Translations under genes and position numbers: made by a program | NCBI GenBank assembly: GCA_017165825.1 | Contig: CM029367.1 | Location: forward strand, 6,679,723 to 6,743,722 | DNA length: 64,000 nucleotides | Direction of reading: 5' to 3' | Source of the DNA: Hepsetus odoe | Taxonomy: Eukaryota > Chordata > Actinopteri > Characiformes > Hepsetidae | The notes under the pieces: model-generated | What the model saw: the letters and a program-made list of their open reading frames with translations, nothing else | The model's database searches: none | Told to the model about the DNA's origin: nothing | Shown here: piece by piece, positions 1 to 64,000 of the stretch | How the letters are laid out: every line of letters starts with the position of its first letter | Position numbering within the stretch: the stretch's first letter is position 1

Positions 1-505
1 TTAGAGGCTGTGAAAGATGGACTCGGTCAAAAACTAAACAGTAATTGAGATTGAATCATATGGTTGTAGCTTCACTCCTGTTGCAACACAACTTTGCAAG
101 TGTCCAGACAAGTAATAACCCAGATACTGACTAGCTAAACTCAAAATGAGAGAGAGAGAGATGCTTTTTTTTTAAAAACATTTTTACATATTTTTTTATA
201 GCTAATTTTGCTATAAAATCAGGCTTAATAGCACCATCCAAACATTTATTTTTCATTCCACATTGACGTAGAATTCTGTAATAAGGATGCTGTGCAAGCG
301 CTATGTTGTTAGAGTAGAAACTACAGAGTTTACATAGTTCTGGCATCTGTCCGAACTGTTAACCAGTTCAGCAGTCATTTTTGTCAGATTTTTGTTCCTT
401 TTTACTGATTTTGACCTGGGTGGCTTGATTTCTTTTTGCTTCCAGAATACTGCAGTACCAGCTATACCACAGTTTGGCTGTGGCTCAAGAAATAGAGGAA
501 CAGTC

Positions 506-55722
<55,217 letters not shown>

Positions 55723-55892
55723 TGAGATTTTGCCTCGGCTACTGCACGATCTTAAAAGCCCTTAAATTTTTTTTCTCAAGACTTTTCTGCCATACACTGC
55801 AAATGCTGCTCCTGTAACACCTTACAATTGTGGAAAACCAAAAAACACCTGGTACCAACAAGAAGTCCTTTTTCATTTAATATATAACCAAA

Positions 55893-55898
55893 AATAAA
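55893..55898 (+). terminator. Candidate LRRFIP2 polyadenylation signal AATAAA
   Basis: First AATAAA after the stop codon, 171 bp downstream. Further candidates near 56293 (aaaaataaaat) and 56396 (gaaaataaatg). The actual site used cannot be told from sequence. Confidence 0.45.
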
Positions 55899-56892
55899 TG
55901 ACTAGTTCACACCTAATTTTGTGACTGGAAGGGAGCCTTAGGGAGCTAAGTCTTTTTTTTTTTTGTTTGTTTGTTTTGTTGTTTTGTTGTTTTTTGTTTT
56001 TTTTCCTGATCTCCCCTCTTCTCTGATTGTGAGGACCTTTTTTTTGCTGGTATTTTGTGTTTTTGAAAGCTTTGTATATCATGTCATTCACTTGGGTTTT
56101 ATTGCTTGGATTGGGTGCTTGATTCCTCTCCCAATTTTTTTTTTCATGTTGCATGAATGAGTATAAACATGTATTTTAAACTAATTTCACAGAGCTCTTA
56201 CACACTGATATGTTCACAGCAATGTGCCTTTGTTCACAGGGAAACTAAGGGTTTGTTGCATTATAAAGGAAAAAAAATCGGTACAGAAGAAAAATAAAAT
56301 ATTTAATATAGGGATTTACATCATGATTTGAATACATAAAACCAATGTTCTGTTCTGGTTTAATTTTTCTCTCAAATATTTAAAACATTTCTGAAAATAA
56401 ATGTGTAAATTAGAGTGATATGTGAATAATATGGATTACTTTGTTTTTGTCAGTGGGGGGTGGAAAAAAAAAAAAAAAAAAAACCTCCCCAAAGCTGCAT
56501 AATACATGGAATTTTTAAATGAAGCCTAGTGTGGCCAGATTCCTTTCATATTGCTTGGTTATTTTAGTGAACAACTTATCTTAAGGGCAAATTTGTGGAA
56601 AAAGGGTGGAATATATAAGGCAGCAAGTGAACACGGAGTTACTTTTGAAGGCTTGTAGGCAAGAAAAAAAGGCAGAAGTTTATGGATCCAAGCAAATTTG
56701 ACCATTGTCCCATTGCTGAAAGTGACTCCAATAGACATGTGAACTTAAGAGCTCGACCATGGCGCAATAGACAAAAATGGCCTGGTCTTGTTTTCTTTCA
56801 TTTAACCAATAGCCAGTCTGTGGTCACTTACCAGGGAAGAGGTGGCACCCAGATTCACTATGGTAAGAAGAAAGTGTACTCTTTTGTAAACT

Positions 56893-57200
56893 TGGGGCAG
56901 CGGTAGCCTAGTGGTTAGAGAGTTGGCCACAGGATAGGAAGGTTGTGGGTTAGAATCACAGACCAGATGGGTTAAATGAGGCTGAGGCTGCATTTCGTTG
57001 GGATTCTCATTTACGGCATTTAGCAGATGCTCTTATCCAGAGCGACTTGCAGGTCCTAATTACAGGGACAGTCCCCCTGGAGCAACTCAGGGTTAAGGGT
57101 CTTGCTCAAGGACCCAACGGTGGTAGTGCTAGAGGTGGGATTCGAACCGGGAACCTCTGAATCCATAGGTAAGTACCCTACCACTAGACCACCACCATTC
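56893..57200 (+). repeat. SINE-like head joined to agcagatgctcttatccaga repeat
   Basis: ggggcagcggtagcctagtg at 56896, then agcagatgctcttatccaga at 57022, and a B-box-like gggattcgaaccg near 57138. A composite retroposed unit of two families. Confidence 0.7.
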
Positions 57201-57554
57201 ACAGAGTGTTGTGCTGTGTACTCAATGACAAGGGTAGTTACTTTTGGGTCATGTTCTGCTTTTCAAACTTTGTCAATTGTTGCAGACCATGTACAAGTCA
57301 TAATGGCAATGGTATTGCCTAATGACTCTGATCTCTTTCAGCAGGTTGCTGAGCCCTACCATAATGAAAAAATTGTTGGGGTTATGGACAAAACTTGTTG
57401 TGGTGTTGTATGAAGCACATGTTTATTCTCCTCTAATTCTGAAAGTGATGCCAAATGCTTTTGTTCTGGTACAGTGTGCTTAAACATTCCTCACTTAAAT
57501 TTTTATGTGACCAATAATTAGTTTTCTCTCTTGCCCCATCCCCTTTGTTTTATC

Positions 57555-57800
57555 CAGGCATCTATCCATTTTCTTAATTGCTTATCTTAACTAGGGTGGC
57601 GGTGTCCTGGAGCACTATCCTAGGGGTAAAAGGTGGAAGAACCCCTTGGAAGAGTTTACTAGTCCATCACAGGGCAGACACACATTCACACACTAAAACC
57701 TAAAGAACAGTTTCTTACCTCCAGTCCACATGCATTTACCAGGGGAAGAGGTGGCACCCAGGCAGACCTTGTGAGAACGGGTGGGAATAAAACCAAGAAC
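57555..57800. repeat. Dispersed teleost repeat (catctatccattttctt family)
   Basis: catctatccattttcttaat, cctggagcactatcctaggg and agtccatcacagggcagaca are typical of a very common fish interspersed repeat. Counterpart at 38995-39240. Class uncertain. Confidence 0.6.
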
Positions 57801-58930
57801 CTTCTTGCTAGGAGCTGAGTCACACAATGCATGCTACATACTGTTTCATCAAATTTATTCTTTACTTAAATGGTAATATATTTTTTCTATAAAAATAATG
57901 ACAATGGTGTACATTTCATATTTTGCCCTTTAAAAAAAAATAACTTGGGAACCTCTGCCCTAGTCTAAGTAGTCCATATGGAAAGAAGCTGCACATTTTT
58001 TAAAATTCATTGTTTTTGTGATGTTTACATACATGCGATGGTCAGTCTCCTGAGGTTGGCTCTGCCCACTCCCATGAAAGTGGTAAATTTGTAATCATGG
58101 AATGTTTTTTAAACTGAAGCAAACAGGTTTAAAAAAAGGGCAAACAAGCAGAGCTCAGTTACATTTATTGTTCTTAAAATCAGTTATATAACAGTAATGT
58201 TAAATTTTGGATTAGATCACCCATTACAGATTCATGCAAATTTCTGGTGGAGAAAATACTGATATTCAGTTTTGCACCCATTACATGAGAAAATGTATTT
58301 TCTTTTCTCCATGTTCTGATATTTTGGGTGCTCTCTCAAGAAACCATTTTATTTGGCTTGGTTTTGCAACCTATGATTGTTTTTAAGGCTTGTAGGCTAG
58401 GCTCTACATCGTAAAGTTTAGGCAGGTTTAATGTGTCTAAACAACATCCACCTGAGTGTCAGTAGTTTCCTGGCAGAAATAGCCATAATGCCCTCTTCTT
58501 GGTGCCATCTCTTCCCCCAAGTAAACCGTACACATTAAAACAGACCCTTAAAATATGACATAAGTCATGATTCGTAAGACTAGGCCACCTTCTTCCACCA
58601 ATCTGACCAATGTAATCTGCATCAATGTAACTTCACAAGTTCAGCTGTTTTGGAAATGCTGAGTAAACTACCAACCACATTTTTTGTTTCTTATGAAAGT
58701 CACTGAGATTCTTACACTTGTCCATTTTTTCTGCTTACAATATACAAACCTGTTTTTGCTTGCTAACTCATCCCAACACCAACAGTAATGAGATAATTAC
58801 TGCTTTTCACTTCACTTGTCAGCAATTTTAGTGTTATGCCTGACTGTTGAAAATCCTTTGGTTAAAAAAAGATAACATTACTATATAAATCTCCCAATCA
58901 GGCACAGAAAATACAACAACATAAAAAATA

Positions 58931-58936
58931 TTTATT
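58931..58936 (-). terminator. Candidate MLH1 polyadenylation signal (AATAAA on minus strand)
   Basis: TTTATT on the + strand, 114 bp past the MLH1 stop. This would give a short 3'UTR, ending before the LRRFIP2 region. Alternatives at 58164 and 57854. Confidence 0.5.
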
Positions 58937-59049
58937 TGCATTAAACATTTTGAAAGAAAAAACTTTGCTTAGAAATATATTTCAAAAAGATTTCAGTCAC
59001 GTACACTACTGTCCCAGCCCCCTAGTGAAACCTAAATCTCTGCATCTCT

Positions 59050-59202
59050 TCAGCATCTCTCGAAGACTTTGTAGAGATCAGGCAGGTTGGCAATTTGAAG
59101 GACACTGCCATCCTCACTGAAGTGTTTTGGAGGGCTTAAAAGGGAGCGGAATGCTTTGAATAGAACATGTTCAACCTTCCACTGCCAATTCGGCTCAGTG
59201 TC
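59050..59202 (-). CDS. mlh1: MLH1 exon 19 (last)
   Basis: DTEPNWQWKVEHVLFKAFRS onward to FERC and TGA (59050-59052). Acceptor tgtag. Confidence 0.96.
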   Translation of the reverse strand, partial: DTEPNWQWKVEHVLFKAFRSLLSPPKHFSEDGSVLQIANLPDLYKVFERC

Positions 59203-62200
59203 CTACAAGAACAGAGAACTTGACTTATATTTTTTGAAATGAAACATGTTTTGATATTGTTCAGAATCCACAATACTGCTCAGACTAAGAAAAGGAGATT
59301 TCTGTAGTAAACCACAAAGTTAACAATTGTCAGTCAGCTAAATGATAAACGTCTAATCCAAGTCATTATACTTGCCTCAACCCATATCAAGTTTTGAAAT
59401 AATCACAGACTGACTTGCTTTTTTGTTGCTGAGATTGTATGGCATACTGTTCTCTAAGAAATATTGTTAAACTGGCTTCAAGCTGACTGCTGCTACAACC
59501 TTAGCTGTGTTTGTCCATTTTTATATGTAACAGTATTTCATACAGTGTCAGAAACCACATTAAAATGTGTCCAGCACATTTTGGTGATTTTTCTGTTTGA
59601 TTACACTACTAAACTTTTAATAGTTTTTTCTGTTAACAGAAAAAAAACGGAATCAGAAGTGCTTCAGTAGATGCCACTCCTGGGCTACAAACTGACCAGT
59701 CTTTAGTATACCCTACAGAAGAGACACTTTGAGTGAAGGTGAACTAGAAAGTGGAGCTTACTGGAGCATCAGTTGTCTCTGTCGCTAGTGTATACTGTTT
59801 TCTCATGGAATAGAACTGGCTGCATTCTCTACTGAAGTCCCGGAAACACTCTCTCTCACTGTCCCAGTTCACCTGAGGAAGAAGAAGCTTATTAACTACT
59901 GCACAACTATACACTAAATATATATTCTGTTTTAGACAAACCAAGGCAGGATGCAAACCTCTGTAGCTAAGCGCAAGATGAACAATGGCAGTCCTTCCAT
60001 AGCAGGGATGTAGTTATCAAGCATAAGTGGAAGAGCAGTCAAGTTCCCTTCCTAAAAATAACACAGAGAGTGGTGTTTTAAAGCATGCAATATGTGGAGA
60101 GGGGAGAGGAAGAATAAACAGTTTTATCCAAATTGCAAAAATCCTTTGCAGTTACATGACAGTTATATAGCAAGATTTTCCTTTTTGTGTCATAGTACTA
60201 TCTAGTCATAAAAGCACAGTAATAGCGCATTTTTATCACGCACTAGTGTCCAACTTCAATATTGTGCAGACTAGAAGCAATAGGTCATCTATTCTAAGAA
60301 AAAGAAACAGCTAATATGATGCATTTTTGTGTTTTCAGCACTTCACAGTACAGACTATTTACTGAGAATAATCCACCACCCATAGAAAATCTGTTCATTG
60401 GTAGGGATTCTGGCCATTAATGCACGGAGGAAAAGGGGCAAACAAATAATGCAGAGAAACCAATGAACTACAGTCTGTATTTTTTAAGGATGAAATGCAT
60501 CTGTATGTTAAACTGGATTGATAAAATCAACAACGATTGCTGATACATGGCTGGTGTACATAAAGACACTCACTAATGCAATTTACTGTATCTGGGGACT
60601 GTTAGAAGAAGCAAAATTACAAGAAAAACCAAATGGGTTCCAAACTGGTTCAAACAATCAACATTAAAAATGTAAATAAATTATATTTAACCCTAGAAAG
60701 GTGGTTAAAAGCTGAATGATGAACTATATGAAATCTGTAATGTCAGTTGATTACAATTTAAAATGTAATTCCCTCCAAACTCTTACAATGTAACATCCCA
60801 CCTTACACAATTTCATATAAAAGGCAATGTCTGACCTTTAAAACTAAACTGGTCTGAAGCTTCAGATCATGTCAACTGAAAAACTAAATTGTTAAAAATA
60901 ATTAATGCAACTCAAATTAGAGCAACACATGTCTTTAAAACTTTGCAGAAATTCAAAATATTAGAACTTAAATGTGACCACAAAAGTCATAAATGGTACT
61001 CTGGTCAACAGCTGTATGATTACAAAGAAGTAAAGCAGGAATCCGTTTACAGCAAAACAGACTGACCTCATCAATCTCCATGGAAAAGTAATCCTCCAAC
61101 ATTTCAGCTTTCCTCTTTAAAAAGTCTACGATATATTGAGCAAGTCCTTCTTTAGGCCCATCCTCCTCCGTCCAGCCGCTTTCCTCAGAGTCCAGTGCCA
61201 GCATTGCCAGCTCATAAAGAGAGGCTGGGCTCTGCGATACCACAATTTATAAATACCAAACTCCATTTTGAGAGATAGGAGTAATAAAAAATAAAAACTA
61301 AGTGATAGAAAATGATAAGATGAATGAAACACAATCCAGGAGTAAAACAGAGGTAGGTAGAAAACACAGTGATTTTTTTTTTAAATAAAGACTAGAGAAG
61401 GGTGAAAAAAAAAGTTTTCTAGCCTTTAACCTTCTCTTTTTCACCTTTTTTTCTTTTCCATCATTATATTTAGTTGAAAATAAATAATAGGCCTCTATAG
61501 TGAGGGGTGTGACAAATCAGATAAACAAGACCAATGCATACATTAACAAAACAATGAAACAAAAAATAATTCATTAATATGAATTAGTGAGCTGTTGCTA
61601 CTACCATTAAGAGCTTAAATAAAATGCAAAATTAAAATGCTAAGTAATATATTAGAATAATCACTGTTAAATGAGATGGATAATAAAATTGTATTGAATT
61701 ACATATATGCTGCAATGTATTGTGCATTCCTAAAAAGTCATCCTTTCAACTGCAAAGTGGAAACAAGAAAAAAAAGACTTACTGATAGTCTCAGGATGCC
61801 GAAGTTTCCAAAATCATATATCAAAATCTGATAAAACAGCTCTTGGCTAAGAAAAAAAAAAAAAGAATTAAGTTTCATTTAAATTATTTAAATCATTTAA
61901 AACCATAAAAATCTAACTGACTGTATGCAACATTTCTTGTCATCTGGTCACTGACAGGAAGTAGTTTTCAGTGTTCTGGAAAACCTTTGAAAAATAAGTG
62001 AGACTTTTGCCCATCAATCCAGAAAAGAATTCATGCTTCGTGCAAATCAGTCAAGTTATTTCACACCCAAGCAGGTCTATATGAAGCTTGCCAATTACAC
62101 AAGGGCACATTTATGCCCTATTATATCCCATATAATTACGACTCCTACACCAGACTTTACAGCCATTACAATGTTGTCAGGCAGTTAATGGTTAGCCCTG

Positions 62201-63088
62201 GAAACCCATTCCAAGAAGCTGCTGAGTTTTAGTGAAAAGGTATTACCAGAGGAAATGTGTAATTCTGTGCAAAGCCTTGCTGACTTTTTTTTCCACTTTG
62301 TGCATCAGAACCAACCCATCTGTGTTACTTTGTGTTCTGCCCCTTCATGCTTTCAATATGTCAGTTCATGACTTATTTCAAAGTTCATGATTACTTACAC
62401 ATCACAATGGAGTATCTAAGCAGATAGTAAATGACACTGACTTCTTAAAAAAGGTGCCATCTTAAGACAGGAGCACGCTTGTAATCACAGAGACTGATCA
62501 AACAATGAATATGAGATGAGAAATCAAATTTTCAAATTTTATTCAATGGTATTTAAATCTAGCTACGTTAATAGAACATCACACCCTATGTATCTGACCA
62601 CCAGGAATAACTGCATCAAGCTCAAGACCTTTTGATTGCACATTGCACCACACTGTACCTACTCCTGGTGTGTGTATTCACTTTGTATGACAGATTAAAT
62701 GCAGAGGACAGATTCACTGCTTACTGTTCACAGTGTGTGCATGCATGTACAGCAATTTCATTACAAATAAGGCTGAAAATCTAATCTCTCGTCATGTCGA
62801 ACACAAATGTCATTGGTGAATAGCAAAAATAAATCAATACTCATATACTTGTTCTAAACAAGTCAAAGGAGTGGTATTGTTAACTACAATTAGCATTATG
62901 ACACCATGAAAATCATTAACATTCCAGTGATCCAGTGGCTACCTGAGTTTAGTTGTGTTCAGGAGGTACAGCTTGGTAAGGTGTTGGACTAGAGTCCACT
63001 GAGGATTGACACATCCCACAAACGAATGATTTTGCAACATCTCCTGTAGACCTGGACGGAATGAATGAATGAATGAATGAATACATAA

Positions 63089-63119
<31 letters not shown>

Positions 63120-64000
63120 CACCACATCTTAAAAAACTTTTACGGTTGCTAGCAAATACATAACCAGTGAATTATTCTGGGGCTTATGACAGTCTAAAAT
63201 CTTTATTGGGACCTTCAAATAGATACTGACAGAACTGCGTAACCATTACGTAACCAGTTAGTTTCCATCAACACTAAATACCATCTCCCCCTTTGACATT
63301 ATGCATTATCTATGCTAGCCTTTTTCAAACAGATTAATCAAAATCTGTAGGTTCTTAAATCTTAAATGACAGTATGGTATATATCATTATGACATTCCAC
63401 TCCACCTATTCGTCTCTAACTTGGAATGGAGAGGCTTATTTGAGCCCTAACAAAAGCTAGTCAATAAAAATAAATAAAATTTTAGTAGACATTAAAATAA
63501 CAATAATTATTATTGTTGTTGACATTTAAATATAATTCCTAAATTATTATAAAATTACTTTTGAATGGGGGCGTAATTATTTAGGCCATTTCACAACTGG
63601 TCAATTGTAAACATAACATTCAATCAACGACCCTGCAGAGGTCATTGGACAGGCAGTTGATTGATCAGACCCAATGGATCCATAAAATTGATAAATAGTT
63701 AAAAATCTCTGTACACTGTATTAAAATTTATCATCCTTATTAAACAGCAATGATTGTTTCCTTCTGTTCTCTCATATAAAAAGAAACAAAAAATCTGATT
63801 TGCATATCTCTTCATATACAATAATATTGTTCACATTTAAAACCTTTTTAAAGGCCTCCTTGTGATGTGAAAAATTTGAATAATTTGATTTAACTATTAA
63901 ATTAGCACCCTTAATCTGAGTAAGGGTCTTAATCTTAATCTGAGTAAAATCTTAACAAGATTAAGAATTTTAATAAAAAGTTTTATTGCTTTTTTGTTAT
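59050..64000 (-). CDS. mlh1: MLH1, 3' part (exons 14-19; gene continues past the right edge)
   Basis: DNA mismatch-repair ATPase MutL homologue 1, which pairs with PMS2 (MutL-alpha) to license strand excision after MutS recognition, and works in meiotic crossing-over with MLH3 (family knowledge). Seen here: six minus-strand exons of 109, 64, 165, 93, 111 and 153 nt (to stop) that join without a stop into the C-terminal dimerisation domain, from EMLQNHSFVGCVNPQW to PDLYKVFERC. The first four lengths equal human exons 14-17. The conserved FERC C-terminus, which in MutL-alpha contributes to the endonuclease site of the partner, is intact. The N-terminal ATPase exons lie beyond 64000. A broken duplicate of all six exons is at 40447-44436. 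Confidence 0.96.
59762..59872 (-). CDS. mlh1: MLH1 exon 18
   Basis: VNWDSERECFRDFSRECSQF then YSMRKQYTLATETTDAP. 111 nt, one codon shorter than the 114 nt I recall for human exon 18; phase 0. Confidence 0.96.
59959..60051 (-). CDS. mlh1: MLH1 exon 17
   Basis: EGNLTALPLLLDNYIPAMEG then LPLFILRLATE. 93 nt, phase 0. Confidence 0.96.
60052..61066. other. MLH1 intron 16: nothing recognised
   Basis: AT-rich unique intron, nearly identical to 41455-42461 in the duplicate. Confidence 0.6.
61067..61231 (-). CDS. mlh1: MLH1 exon 16
   Basis: Starts SPASLYELAMLALDSEESGW, then TEEDGPKEGLAQYIVDFLKR, ending FSMEIDE. 165 nt, phase 0. The most conserved part of the C-terminal domain. Confidence 0.97.
61783..61846 (-). 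CDS. mlh1: MLH1 exon 15
   Basis: QELFYQILIYDFGNFGILRL then S, preceded by one base completing a Ser codon. 64 nt. Confidence 0.96.
61847..62942. other. MLH1 intron 14: nothing recognised
   Basis: AT-rich. A 121-residue open frame present in the duplicate (43397-43762) is interrupted here, so it is not treated as a gene. Confidence 0.6.
62943..63051 (-). CDS. mlh1: MLH1 exon 14
   Basis: EMLQNHSFVGCVNPQWTLVQ then HLTKLYLLNTTKL, 109 nt, with acceptor gtccag on the minus strand and donor gtagcc. The length equals that of human exon 14. Confidence 0.95.
63056..63115. repeat. (GAAT)n and poly-A beside the MLH1 exon 14 acceptor
   Basis: Seven or so gaat units, then about 24 A, immediately upstream (minus strand) of exon 14, providing its T-rich polypyrimidine side. 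Confidence 0.85.
63485..64000. other. MLH1 intron 13 (part), outside the duplication
   Basis: AT-rich single-copy sequence. No exon seen; the homology with 44869 ends at 63484. Confidence 0.6.

Larger units (their letters stand above)
55723..59049. other. LRRFIP2-MLH1 convergent intergenic / 3'UTR region
   Basis: 3.3 kb between the two stop codons. Holds T-rich sequence, a poly-A run at 56465-56482, a SINE-like head plus dispersed repeat at 56893-57200, another dispersed repeat at 57555-57800, and otherwise no gene. Confidence 0.75.

Overview
The window is vertebrate, almost certainly ray-finned fish, nuclear DNA. Protein-coding sequence comes as short exons with GT/AG borders. The introns are AT-rich and full of microsatellites, Tc1/mariner elements, a hAT-type MITE and tRNA-derived SINEs of kinds common in teleosts (perhaps an otophysan; the species cannot be named from sequence alone).

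Two genes are recognisable and they converge tail to tail. On the + strand, 26 exons between 446 and 55722 encode LRRFIP2 (Flightless-I-interacting coiled-coil adaptor of Wnt/Dishevelled and Toll/MyD88 signalling). The exons join in frame into about 735 residues when all cassette exons are included. On the - strand, from the right edge to 59050, lie the last six coding exons of the mismatch-repair gene MLH1 (equivalents of human exons 14-19, C-terminal PMS2-binding domain, ending FERC). LRRFIP2 and MLH1 are also convergent neighbours in human, so the synteny is old. MLH1 exons 1-13 must lie beyond 64000.

Layout: 1-445 upstream intron or 5' region; 446-24744 LRRFIP2 exons 1-16, with an array of small phase-0 Ser-rich exons; 26090-26861 a perfect 772-bp palindrome centred on a (TG)n(TA)n(CA)n tract; 26862-44869 an 18.0-kb extra copy of the LRRFIP2 3' half, the intergenic gap and MLH1 exons 14-19, with several broken exons; 44870-45275 unique sequence with LRRFIP2 exon 17; 45276-63484 the intact 18.2-kb copy; 63485-64000 MLH1 intron.

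The main finding is this duplication. Copy 1 sits inside LRRFIP2 intron 16, is bounded by (TA)n tracts and a perfect foldback, shares every transposon with copy 2, and differs mainly by clustered indels that break exons. The simplest reading is an assembly artefact (haplotig or gap-fill plus foldback read). A genuine recent segmental duplication remains possible and can be tested. I see no undescribed biological system. The real interest lies in the duplication, the modular splicing array, IR/DR-type and nested Tc1 elements, and a tRNA-Leu/tRNA-Glu-like cluster.
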